The translations under genes were made by a program, and so were the position numbers. A stretch of 64,000 bases of DNA from Phaeodactylibacter xiamenensis (GTDB lineage: Bacteria > Bacteroidota > Bacteroidia > Chitinophagales > Saprospiraceae): assembly GCF_000759025.1 (NCBI RefSeq), contig NZ_JPOS01000016.1, forward strand, positions 96,498 to 160,497. Reading direction: 5' to 3'. The stretch's first letter is position 1; each line of letters starts with the position of its first letter. Under the pieces are notes generated by a model. The model saw nothing but the letters and a program-made list of their open reading frames with translations. It did not search any database and was not told the origin of the DNA. Of the stretch, positions 36,853-45,700 are shown in pieces.

Positions 36853-36969
36853 CTGGTGGATTGAACCGTAAATATTTGACAGCTTAGCCCCGATAGCTAT
36901 GGGGGGGGAGGCTCTTAATAATGCCTAAGCGTGAAAACAGTGCCAGATAATCCGGTCTAGTCGCACTAG
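36853..36969. mobile_element. Short CTAG-associated element, copy A
   Basis: The left 30 bases (GTGGATTGAACCGTAAATAT then TTGACAG) and the right 22 bases (CCGGTCTAGTCGCACTAG) match copy B at 42264-42363; the middle has diverged and carries a G8 run at 36901-36908. The right CTAG (36966-36969) supplies the TAG stop of the Rpn-type gene read from the other strand. The left end is CTGG, one change from CTAG. Confidence 0.7.
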
Positions 36970-38009
36970 CTACCAGCAAGCTGCCCAATAAGCCGGTTCA
37001 GTTTCTCCTCGTCCTCTTTACTCAAAGGAATATCGGAAAGTAAATCTTCGCTCACGTACTTGTGCAGCGCGGCTGCATTACCCTGCGCCAGTAACTCCAG
37101 AAAAGTGCGGACCGTACCGGGCTCTATTTCTGTGAAGTCGGACAGTTTGATGGCAGTCCAGTTCGGAAAGAGAAGGACGGTTTTGAGGAGGTTGAATACA
37201 CGGTTTTTGAAAACCCCTTTGTTCAGTCCCTCCCTTCTGCCTCTCTCTAAAATTTGCTCTAATGTACTCATCACTTCAGGTTTTACGCTCAACGCTGTGT
37301 TCTTGAGTTTTTCTAAAAATGTTTTTTCAGATCGCTCCCCTACACCAAGGAGGTAGGTCGTGATCGCCATGATTTTTTCTTTCCCTAATGCCCCTCCAAA
37401 AATAGGTTCTATATATTGAAAGATCAAGTGTTGCCGATAACGGAACGCCATCGCCATCATAGCACTGCGAAAGTAGCTCAGGTCAAGCCGGAGGAGCTCC
37501 TCCGGGCTCAGGCTGGAAGCGTCCTGATATAGAAAATCGAAGTTGGGAATGTAGGGTTCTAAAGTACTCAAGTGCGGGTGATCACTAAAAAGTTCCATAA
37601 GTGTTTTAGGTTCCCACTTTTTCTTACCGTTGTAAAATATTAACGGTAGCACAGGCTCTGGCTTCTGCCCACCCCTTCTGACTGCCCTGAACATCAGTTC
37701 CATTATATAAAACCCAACTTGCACTGCAACGTGAGGGTCCGGCTTAGACTTGTGCTCAAATAATAAACAGAAATAAAAATGGTCATCACCTTTTCCCTTA
37801 AACCGGCACCTGTAAATAACATCTGCCTCAAACTGCTTGAGACTCGGACGAATGCCGATGCTATTCTCCAGGCTTAAGCTTTCAAAGTCAGCTATCCGGG
37901 CGACTTCCGGAAAAAAGAACTTTATGTAACTTATTGCAACTTCCGGGTCGCTCATAGCCGATTTAAAAAATCGATCATCCGGTTGATGGACTTGCAGGTC
38001 TTGCGGCAT
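36966..38009 (-). CDS. Rpn-family (PD-(D/E)XK) recombination-promoting nuclease / transposase-like
   Basis: 347 residues. The N-terminal half is the transposase_31/Rpn nuclease domain: HQPDDRFFKSAMSDPEVAIS, the acidic motif FEADVIYRC and the ExK motif CLLFEHKSKPDPHVAVQVG, then PLIFYNGKKKWEP. RpnA-type proteins of Escherichia coli are DNA endonucleases that promote recA-independent recombination, and related genes are scattered in Bacteroidota genomes. The C-terminal part is helical and ends DIPLSKEDEEKLNRLIG. Its TAG stop lies in the terminal CTAG of the adjacent short element. No TIRs flank the gene itself. The 226 bases upstream contain nothing I recognise. Confidence 0.85.
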   Translation of the reverse strand: MPQDLQVHQPDDRFFKSAMSDPEVAISYIKFFFPEVARIADFESLSLENSIGIRPSLKQFEADVIYRCRFKGKGDDHFYFCLLFEHKSKPDPHVAVQVGFYIMELMFRAVRRGGQKPEPVLPLIFYNGKKKWEPKTLMELFSDHPHLSTLEPYIPNFDFLYQDASSLSPEELLRLDLSYFRSAMMAMAFRYRQHLIFQYIEPIFGGALGKEKIMAITTYLLGVGERSEKTFLEKLKNTALSVKPEVMSTLEQILERGRREGLNKGVFKNRVFNLLKTVLLFPNWTAIKLSDFTEIEPGTVRTFLELLAQGNAAALHKYVSEDLLSDIPLSKEDEEKLNRLIGQLAGS

Positions 38010-38235
38010 GGTACAGAGAGTAGACCCAGCTATAAATATACTAAAAATTTTAAACCTTGGGAATAAAACACAATTTTTATCAAAAAAAGACTAACTTATT
38101 AAAAGGTGTTTTGATCCCATATTTCACCCCCCAATCTGGCACATCCAAAGCCGCAGGATTCGTACCTGAAAGTAAAGATTCGAAGGGAAAAGGGACATAG
38201 AATCTTCCACACCCATCAAGCATTACAGAAAAACC

Positions 38236-38931
38236 CTACGACTCCTTAAAAGGCGAATTCTCCTGCTGCTCCAACAGCAGCTGCCGGGCGAAAATAATAC
38301 TGGCTATAAGCACGGCTATGGCGAGCGCAATGAGCCCTTCGTAAATTTCCTGCAAAATGAGAAAGTCGTACAATCCGTGGATGACGAGGGGCGCAAACAA
38401 GGCCATGAGCAGCCGCTTCCGGCGTATTTTCGGGTCGGGCTCAAACTTGGCTTTCCCAAAATAATAGCCCATGATGATAGCAAAGGCTGCGTGGGCAGGC
38501 ACCGCTGTAAAGGCGCGCAAAATAACCGTTTCCAACCCATACTGCAGGGCGTACATCAGGTTCTCCAGCGTTGCAAAACCCATACCGATCATCACCGCAT
38601 AAACGATGCCGTCCATGGGCTCATTGAAAAAACGGGATCGGTAAGGATACAGGAATAAACAAAGGTATTTGACCAGTTCCTCCGTCAGGGCCACCACAAT
38701 GAAGGAGGAAAAGAGGGTAAATAATACCCCTTCCCCCTGAAGGAATGGCGAGTAAGTCGCCCAGGTCTCAATCCTGACCACGCCCAGGGTGGCAAAAGCC
38801 CCTAACCAGAAGGTGGCGAATAGCGGAAAGGGCTGTTCCCGCTCATATTTATCCATTTTGTAGATGTACCAGCAGATGAGCAGCCCGGGGGCGATGGCCG
38901 CCAGAAAGAGGAGCACGTCCCTAAAGCCCAT
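38236..38931 (-). CDS. prsW: PrsW-family intramembrane protease
   Basis: 231 residues from the ATG at 38931, which overlaps the upstream stop as TGATG; a start at 38955 would add 8 residues. Seven or eight membrane helices with the PrsW signatures: EEL in VALTEELVKYLCLF, FATLENLMYAL, HAAFAIIMGYYFGKA and IHGLYDF. PrsW cleaves anti-sigma factor RsiW in Bacillus; in Bacteroidota the substrates are unknown. It is the last gene of an operon with an alpha/beta hydrolase and a glycosyltransferase-like protein, so it may act on an envelope substrate (inference). Confidence 0.88.
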   Translation of the reverse strand: MGFRDVLLFLAAIAPGLLICWYIYKMDKYEREQPFPLFATFWLGAFATLGVVRIETWATYSPFLQGEGVLFTLFSSFIVVALTEELVKYLCLFLYPYRSRFFNEPMDGIVYAVMIGMGFATLENLMYALQYGLETVILRAFTAVPAHAAFAIIMGYYFGKAKFEPDPKIRRKRLLMALFAPLVIHGLYDFLILQEIYEGLIALAIAVLIASIIFARQLLLEQQENSPFKES

Positions 38932-39740
38932 CAGCTGTTGGCTTTCTCTTCGCAAAAGGCTATGAACTGCCGCACGTAGCGCTGCGTGGCCTTCCGGGCT
39001 TCAAACTGCCCCATATGACCGGCTTTTTCCAGAATGTGGATGGAAGCTACCGCCGGCAGATGGGTTTGGGCTATGCTTTTCTCCGCTGGGATAGCACTAT
39101 CCATTTTCCCTACGATGAACAAAACTGGTACCTGAATTTGGCGCAGTGTTTCCGTTTCATCCTGCCGGTTTATCATCGCCTGCTGTGCCGCAATAATGCC
39201 TTCACTGGGGAATTTGGCCGCCCGGTAGATGAGTTTTTCCAGCAAAAAGGTGTTGCTACGGGCAAAGTTGTCGGCAAAGAGGCCAGGTATCAGCTGTTTC
39301 ACAAACAGGATATGGCCCTGCCGCTGAATGAACTCCACGCTCTTCTGCCGGGTCGCTTTCTTTTCCTCCTCATCTGCATAAGGGTGCGAATGGAAAAGCC
39401 CCAGTCCCAGCAGAGCTTCCGGGAACAACCGGGCAAAAGCCAGCCCTACGTAGCCGCCCATGGAATGCCCGATGAGCACCGCCGGTCCCGTGCCCAGCTC
39501 CTGCAGCAAGGCGTGTACCCGCCTGGCCATCCCTTCGATGGTAATCCCCTCTACCACGTCGGAAGCCCCAAAGCCAGGTAGGTCGATGACAATAACCTGA
39601 TAGGGCTCTTCGCGCAGATCGTTCTGAAATTCTTCCCAAATTTTGTGGTCTTCGCAGAAGCCGTGCAACAGCACCACCGGAGTGCCTTTACCTTCTGCAT
39701 GGTAGGCCATTTCCTGCCCTTCGTACCGGAGTTTTTTCAT
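38931..39740 (-). CDS. Alpha/beta hydrolase
   Basis: 269 residues, cytoplasmic. The oxyanion box is VVLLHGFCEDHKIW, the nucleophile elbow is LIGHSMGGYVGLAFA with Ser in GHSMG, the acid lies in VGKMDSAIP and the His in LEKAGHMGQFEA. A helical cap separates strands 6 and 7. This is the common proline iminopeptidase/haloperoxidase-like group; the substrate is unknown. It starts 21 bases after the mannosyltransferase homologue and its stop overlaps the PrsW start. Confidence 0.92.
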   Translation of the reverse strand: MKKLRYEGQEMAYHAEGKGTPVVLLHGFCEDHKIWEEFQNDLREEPYQVIVIDLPGFGASDVVEGITIEGMARRVHALLQELGTGPAVLIGHSMGGYVGLAFARLFPEALLGLGLFHSHPYADEEEKKATRQKSVEFIQRQGHILFVKQLIPGLFADNFARSNTFLLEKLIYRAAKFPSEGIIAAQQAMINRQDETETLRQIQVPVLFIVGKMDSAIPAEKSIAQTHLPAVASIHILEKAGHMGQFEARKATQRYVRQFIAFCEEKANS

Positions 39741-39761
39741 AACTAGTGAGTTGTAGGGGGT

Positions 39762-40889
39762 TCAATAGCCCCTTATCCTGTTTGATGGTTGCTGTATAAG
39801 CTGCATAAACCGCTGGTCATAAGCCCCGGCTAAAATACTCCAATCGTAGCGGGCTACAAAATCAGAGAGCAGCGACGGAGCCCTGACGCTGCCTTTCTGC
39901 AGCAGGGTTTTGGTCTTTTGGTACAGCTCTTCTGCCGTGGTGTATAGATATTGCTGGCGATCTGCGCCCGGCAAGTGCTCCGGAAAAGCCAGGCGGCCGG
40001 GCAGAATGGGATAGCAACCGGCATGAATGGCTTCCACCACACTCCCCCCGAAGAAGTCCTGCCGGCTCGTGACTGGCAGCAGATCCGCTTGTTGCAATAG
40101 CCGGGCGTACTCCTGCCGGCTTTCTGCATAACCCCAGTGCAGGATGTGGGCAGCCAGCCGCGCTTTCGCTTCCGCAAAAACGGGAGGCGCGCCCCGGTAA
40201 TTTTCGCCAAGTACGATCAACCGGAAAGGTAGGCCTTCTGCCTGCAGGCGAAAGAGAAGCTGGAAAAAATCTACCGGGCCTTTGTCGTACTCCCAGCGGT
40301 GGTTCCACAAAATAACGGGCGGGCCGGGCGCCGGGCGGGCATCCCCCCTCACAGAGGAAAGGGGCAGCCCAAGGTGCAGCACTTCGCTCTTTGCTGCCAG
40401 GCCGGGCAACTGGGACAATCCGCGGGTATCCGGGAAGGCACGCAGAAAGCCGGGCAGGGCCTCCAGAAAAGCTGTACGGTGGTAGTAAGAATTGAAAAAC
40501 ACTGCATCCGCTGCCAGGGCTGAGGTGAAATTGAGATAGGCATAGTGCCGGTCTCTTTGCGCTTTCACGTCCTCATCGGCAGGCGACCAGGGGTAGGTAA
40601 GCTGATTTTCATGGAAGTAAAGCGCCACGGGCACCCCATGCACCAAGTCCCGTACCTGCCCCAGAAAGCCCGCAAGGTCCAGCATATCGGTCGCCAGAAT
40701 GAGGTCAGGGCGCTCCCCCTGCTTTCTCAACTGCTCCGCCAAAGCCGGCGCCCCGCCAAACATGCGCCACTTCCAATGCCGCCCGGGCAGGGTCATCAAA
40801 GTGACCTCGTGAGCGCTGTGGGATTGATACCCTTCCGCCCATTGCCGGTGGCTCCCGGAAAAAAAAGGTTCGAAAAGAAAAATTTTCAT
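39762..40889 (-). CDS. tRNA-queuosine mannosyltransferase homologue (DUF3524 / GTDC1-like)
   Basis: 375 residues. The N-terminal domain has the DUF3524 signature: LFEPFFSGSHRQWAEGY, LPGRHWKWRMFGG, ILATDMLDLAGF, ALYFHENQLTYPWSP and YAYLNFTSALAAD AVFFNS. The C-terminal half is GT4-like: VILWNHRWEYDKGP, FRLIVLGENY and SVVEAIHAGCYPILPGRLAFPE. In animals the homologue GTDC1 (QTMAN) mannosylates queuosine at position 34 of tRNA-Asp. The bacterial members are predicted to do similar work but this is not established here. It is the first gene of a three-gene operon (glycosyltransferase, hydrolase, PrsW). Confidence 0.87.
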   Translation of the reverse strand: MKIFLFEPFFSGSHRQWAEGYQSHSAHEVTLMTLPGRHWKWRMFGGAPALAEQLRKQGERPDLILATDMLDLAGFLGQVRDLVHGVPVALYFHENQLTYPWSPADEDVKAQRDRHYAYLNFTSALAADAVFFNSYYHRTAFLEALPGFLRAFPDTRGLSQLPGLAAKSEVLHLGLPLSSVRGDARPAPGPPVILWNHRWEYDKGPVDFFQLLFRLQAEGLPFRLIVLGENYRGAPPVFAEAKARLAAHILHWGYAESRQEYARLLQQADLLPVTSRQDFFGGSVVEAIHAGCYPILPGRLAFPEHLPGADRQQYLYTTAEELYQKTKTLLQKGSVRAPSLLSDFVARYDWSILAGAYDQRFMQLIQQPSNRIRGY

Positions 40890-40995
40890 GTTAACGGGTT
40901 GCTAAATCTGGCCTTGACTTTAGGTGCCGAAGCGGAGTTTACTATATTTACTGCATACTGACCGGGAATACCTCCGGAAAACTACAAAAATAACC

Positions 40996-42267
40996 ATGCC
41001 TGGTTTCTCAGATTTAAAAAAAGGACTGTCGAGCATCGAATCCCTGGAGCGTGAGCTAAACCTCAAACAGCTCCAAATCAATCGATTGCTGAACATCACC
41101 CAAGCCATCAACAATAATGTGTCGGCTGAGGGGCTGTTCAATATGTACCGGTCTTTCCTGAGCTGGGAAATCGGCGTGAAGAAAATGGCGCTCTTCGTAC
41201 AGGATGAGGAGAGCGGCAAGTGGAAGTGCATGGCGAGCATAGGCATTGAGGAGGAAATCCCCACCGCAGAGGTCAGCAAGCAGTTCCACAAATACACCCG
41301 CCTGATCAGCGTGGACGAGGAGGAACATCCCTTCATCCGCCGTTTTGACGTGGTCATCCCGGTGCGGCACAAAGAAAAATCCATTGCCTACGTCTTTATC
41401 GGTGGCTTTAATGAGGAGGATGACATGTACAATAAGGTGCAGTTCATCACCACCATCACCAATATCGTGGCGGTGGCGATCGAGAACAAGCGCCTCTTCA
41501 AGCGTCAGCTGGAGCAGGAACGCCTCAAGCGGGAAATGGAACTGGCAGGCGAAATGCAGCGCATGCTCATTCCCAAACAGCTGCCTTATACCAGTTGCTA
41601 TCAGCTGGACAGCATCTACAAGCCGCACTACGGGGTGGGCGGCGACTACTTCGACTTCATGGAGTTTGACAACGGGCGCATCATTTTCTGCATCGGGGAT
41701 ATTTCCGGCAAGGGAGTGGCTGCCGCGCTGCTCATGGCCAACTTCCAGGCCAACTTCCACACCCTGATCAAAAAGCAGGCCGACCTGGGCGACTTCGTAC
41801 GCGACCTCAACCATTCCGTCAACCTCATCACCAAGGGCGAGCGGTTCATCACCTTCTTCATTGCCGCCTACGATATGAAGACGCAGACGCTGAGCTACGT
41901 CAACGCCGGCCACAATCCACCTGTGCTGGTCAACGATGGGCAGGTACAACTGCTGGACCGGGGGTGCACCATTCTGGGGTCCTTCCCGGAACTGCCGGAA
42001 CTGGAGGTAGGGGCCGTCAACCTGGACGGGGAGGCTATCATCCTCACCTTTACCGATGGGCTGACCGACCTGCAAAACGAGAAAGAAGAATATCTCAACG
42101 AGCAACAGCTGTACAGCTTTGTCCGCTCCAACTACAAGCTTACGGCAACGGACTTCAACCAGAAACTAATGGGCTACCTGGAGGCATTCAAAGGAGAAAA
42201 TATCTACCCGGATGACTTCACCGTGCTAACGTGCAAGATTTTCACGCCCGGGCACAGTCAGGGCTAG
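40996..42267 (+). CDS. PP2C-type phosphatase with GAF-like sensor (RsbU/SpoIIE family)
   Basis: 423 residues from the ATG at 40996; an in-frame GTG at 40924 would add 24 residues without domain support. A short coiled coil (SLERELNLKQLQINRLL) leads into a GAF-like domain (about 30-180), a signalling helix, and a SpoIIE phosphatase domain with YGVGGDYFDFMEFDNG, IGDISGKGVAAALLMA, NAGHNPPVL and FTDGLTDLQN. These carry the metal-binding aspartates. RsbU-type enzymes dephosphorylate anti-anti-sigma factors in partner-switching control. No RsbV or RsbW gene is adjacent. The TAG stop lies in the CTAG at the left end of a short mobile element. Confidence 0.9.
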   Translation: MPGFSDLKKGLSSIESLERELNLKQLQINRLLNITQAINNNVSAEGLFNMYRSFLSWEIGVKKMALFVQDEESGKWKCMASIGIEEEIPTAEVSKQFHKYTRLISVDEEEHPFIRRFDVVIPVRHKEKSIAYVFIGGFNEEDDMYNKVQFITTITNIVAVAIENKRLFKRQLEQERLKREMELAGEMQRMLIPKQLPYTSCYQLDSIYKPHYGVGGDYFDFMEFDNGRIIFCIGDISGKGVAAALLMANFQANFHTLIKKQADLGDFVRDLNHSVNLITKGERFITFFIAAYDMKTQTLSYVNAGHNPPVLVNDGQVQLLDRGCTILGSFPELPELEVGAVNLDGEAIILTFTDGLTDLQNEKEEYLNEQQLYSFVRSNYKLTATDFNQKLMGYLEAFKGENIYPDDFTVLTCKIFTPGHSQG

Positions 42268-42363
42268 TGGATTGAGCCGTAAATATCTGACAGTTAAAGG
42301 CCGGACACTACCGAAGGCTTGAGCATAAAAATACTACCAAATAATTCGGTCTAGTCGCACTAG
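42264..42363. mobile_element. Short CTAG-associated element, copy B
   Basis: 100 bp from CTAG to CTAG. The left 30 and right 22 bases match copy A (36853-36969). It sits exactly between two convergent genes: its left CTAG contains the TAG stop of the phosphatase gene and its right CTAG contains the minus-strand TAG stop of the small DUF4834-like gene. Removing one CTAG and the interior would leave one CTAG serving as stop for both genes. Ends are only weakly inverted (TGGATTGAGCCG and TGCGACTAGACCG). Confidence 0.75.
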
Positions 42364-42542
42364 TCCACCTCTTCGTAATCAATGTAGTCATCATCATTAT
42401 CCCCACGGCGTGACTCTTTACGCTGGTCATCGTAACGGATTTGGTCCCGCTGGTCCTCCTGCCCCCTGCCAATAGCGTTGGGGCCAAAGAAGAATTTGTA
42501 GGCAGCATAGAGAATCAGTCCGGTGACAAGAAGCTTGAGCAT
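42360..42542 (-). CDS. Small DUF4834-like membrane protein
   Basis: 60 residues. One N-terminal membrane helix (LKLLVTGLILYAAYKFFFGP) is followed by a charged tail rich in Arg, Asp and Glu (DQRDQIRYDDQRKESRRG then DNDDDYIDYEEVD). This matches small DUF4834-type proteins of Bacteroidota, function unknown. The stop codon is within the CTAG of the adjacent short element, so the natural C-terminus seems unchanged by the insertion. Confidence 0.65.
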   Translation of the reverse strand: MLKLLVTGLILYAAYKFFFGPNAIGRGQEDQRDQIRYDDQRKESRRGDNDDDYIDYEEVD

Positions 42543-42566
42543 ATGAATTTAAATTGAGGGCCTGAT

Positions 42567-42616
42567 TTCCCGTGCAGGAATTGAACCTGACCGGTTTTCA
42601 GGTTTATGAGAATGCG
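42567..42616 (-). other. tRNA-like fragment resembling the 3' half of a CAU-anticodon tRNA
   Basis: On the minus strand the order is GCATTCTCATAA (anticodon-loop-like CTCATAA), a variable region, CAGGTTCAATTCCTG (T-arm with 4 bp and the loop TTCAATT) and ACGGGAAA (acceptor 3' strand) followed by TCA instead of CCA. No D-arm or matching acceptor 5' strand (TTCCCGT) is found upstream, and the anticodon stem pairs poorly. It may be a decayed tRNA-Met fragment or an old attachment site. Confidence 0.35.
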
Positions 42617-42722
42617 AAAATACGCCTTAGTTTGGACACCCCCGAAAAAGAAGGCGTAAATCAGGCAGGAGGGCTGCAAAGTATTCAGCAGACAATGCTG
42701 CCCTGCACTGCCAAGATTTTTT

Positions 42723-42730
42723 TACTTTTG
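42723..42730 (+). promoter_or_regulatory. Candidate -7 box (TACTTTTG) for the DUF2723 gene
   Basis: TAnnTTTG match 70 bases before the ATG at 42800; no clear -33 element. Confidence 0.4.
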
Positions 42731-42799
42731 CAATTCTTATTGCCGGAGCCCGGGCAAATCACTACTGCCCAAAGCGCCCGCTGAAAAAAGAAAACATAA

Positions 42800-45700
42800 A
42801 TGGGATCAACAAACCGCTTACACACTATCGCTGGCTGGCTGGTATTTGCTATCGCGCTGACGGTCTACTTTTTCTCCGCCGAGCGCACAGGCAGCCTTTG
42901 GGACTGTGGAGAATTTATCCTTGGCGCCTACAAGCTGCAGGTGGTCCACCCACCGGGTGCCCCCCTCTTCATTCTTGTGGGCAGGTTGTTCACCTGGTTC
43001 GCAGAGCTCTTTTCGGACAACCCCGCTGATATTGCCTTTGCGGTCAACCTGATGTCGGGTATTTCCACCGCTTTTGCGGCCGCTTTTGTTGCCTGGAGTA
43101 CCATCATCCTGGGCAAAATGGCGCTCGTGGGCCGGGAAGGCACCGCAGACAGCGGGCAGAATATCGCACTCGCCGGCGCTGGTATTGTTGCCGGCCTGAC
43201 CACGGCCTTTGCCACCTCTATCTGGTTTTCTGCCGTTGAGGGCGAGGTTTATGCCATGTCCACCTTCTTTACCACCCTTACCCTGTGGACGATGATGAAG
43301 TGGTACAATCTGCCGGACACGCCTTCGGCCGACCGCTGGCTGCTGTTCACAGTGTATGCTGCCGGGCTTTCCACCGGTGTCCACCTGCTCAGCTTGCTGA
43401 CGTTCCCGGCACTCGCGTTGTTCTACTACTTCAAGAAATACAACGAATATACCTGGAAGGGCATCGCTATTGCTGCTGCGGTAGGCGTTGCGATCATCGT
43501 GGCGGTCCAAAACTTTGTGATCGTTGGCATTCCGGGGCTTTGGTCCACCTTCGACCTTATGATGGTCAACGGGCTGGGGCTGCCTTTCCACTCCGGCATT
43601 ATCCCAACGTTCATCGTGGTAGCCGCCATCATTGTGCTGCTGCTGATGTATGTGCACGGGAAGATCACCTCTCCGGTACCGATGTATGTGCTGGCAGGTG
43701 TGTTCCTGCTGATCGGGCTGTACGCGGAAAACAGCATGGGCGGCGGCCGGTTTATCCGTATGATGGCCCGTGCCGCAGTTATCGGCGCTCTGGGCTTCTT
43801 CATGAGTTCACTGCTCAACCGCTATCGCCGGGAGATGCAGTTGTTTGCCATCGGCGCTGCGCTGGTCATCGTTGCCTTCTCTACCATCGGGCTGGTGGTG
43901 ATCCGGGCCAATGCGAGCCCGCCTATCAACATGAACGCGCCGACCGATGCTATGCGCCTGTTGCCTTACCTCAACCGGGAACAGTACGGCGAACGCGCCC
44001 TGCTGCATGGCCCGCACTTTGATGCGCGCCCCATGAAGACAGAGATTGAAGACCGCTACGGCCGTAAAGGCGACCGCTATGAAATTGTAGACCAAAAAAT
44101 CTCTTACGTCTATCAGGATCAGGACAAAATGCTGTTCCCGCGTATGGGCGATTACAGTCAGGGGCGCCCGCGACTGTACAAGCAGTGGGTCGGCATGGAC
44201 CCCAGCAAGCCGCTCCCTCCGGGCCGGCCTAATCAGGCAGACAACATTAGCTTCCTGGTGAACTATCAGCTGGGTTGGATGTACTGGCGCTACTTTATGT
44301 GGAACTTCTCCGGCCGGCAAAATGGAGAGCAGGGTTTCTATCCCTGGGACAAATCTGCCGGGCACTGGATTTCAGGCATCAAATTCCTGGATGAAGCCCG
44401 CCTGGGCAATCAGGACAAGCTACCGGAAGCCGAGAAGAATGCGGAGGGGCGCAACGTTTACTACATGCTGCCGTTCCTGTTCGGGCTGCTGGGGCTGATT
44501 TTCCACTTCCGGAAACGGCCCAATGAAGCGACGGGGCTCCTGGCCTTGTTCATCATTACTGGTATCGGTATCATTATCTACTCCAATCAGCCTCCGAATG
44601 AGCCTCGTGAGCGGGACTATGTACTCGTAGGGTCCTTCTTCACTTATGCCATTTGGATTGGAATGGCAGTGCTGGCCCTTTTCGAGCTGCTCAGGGAACG
44701 TGTTAAACTTGCCGGACCGGCGGCAGCAGCAGTGGCAGCAGCGGTTATTCTCATCGCACCTGCACTCATGGGCACGCAAAACTTCGATGACCATAGCCGG
44801 ATTGACCACTCAGGTGCCCGCGACTATGCCAACAACTTCCTGCAAAGTGTGGAGGAAAATGCCATTATCTTCACTTACGGTGACAACGATACCTACCCGT
44901 TGTGGTATGCACAGGAAGTGGAAGGCATCCGCACCGATGTACGGGTGGTTAACCTTAGCCTGATCGCTGTAGACTGGTACATCGACCTGCTGCGCCGTAA
45001 GGTTAATGAATCTCCTCCGATCAAAATGACGATCCCGAGCGAGGCCCTGCGCGGCAATATGCGCAATCAGCTGTTCTACTACAATACGAGCGGGAAAGAG
45101 CGCCCCAAAACGTTGAAGAACTTCCTGGAGTTTGTGGGCAATGACAATCCGATCACCCTGCCGTTTTCTGCGGGTGCCCGTGAGGTAGAAAGCTATTACG
45201 ATACCAAGCAGGTCTACATTCCTGTCAACAAGCAGGAGGTCCTTGCCAAAGGCGTGGTCAGCGAAAAGGATACTGCCAATATCGTAGATGCCATACCGCT
45301 CAACCTGCAGTCCAAAGATTACATGATCAAGGATGAACTGGCGATACTGGACGTGATTGGCAGCAACCTCTGGGACCGCCCTATTTATTTTGCAGTAACG
45401 GCCCGGCAGGAGAAGCTTTTCGGGCTGGACGACTACATGCAACTGGAAGGGCTGGCGTTGCGCATTGTGCCTGTGAAATCGAGTAGCGAGCAGCAATACG
45501 GCATCATCGGCAGCGGCCGGGTGGACGGCGAAAAGGTCTACGAAAATGTCATGAACGAATTCATGTGGGGCAACTTCGATCAGAAAGAGCTCTTCGTGGA
45601 CCGCAGCTACGCACCAAGTGTACAGAGCCATCAGCTGAGTATGCGCCGCGCCGCGCTCCAACTGCAGCGCGACGGAGAAACTGAAAAAGCGGTTGAGCTG

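Noticed and set aside
36901..36908. G8 run as a G-quadruplex or phase-variation tract
   Set aside because: It is a single G run in the diverged middle of a short mobile element, outside any gene, so neither four-run quadruplex formation nor a coding switch is supported.
38010..38235. Possible small gene or RNA upstream of the Rpn-type gene
   Set aside because: AT-rich 226-base stretch with no start-to-stop frame of note, no hairpin terminator and no RNA signature.
41056..42105. 349-residue minus-strand frame inside the SpoIIE-type phosphatase gene
   Set aside because: Antisense shadow with no family features.
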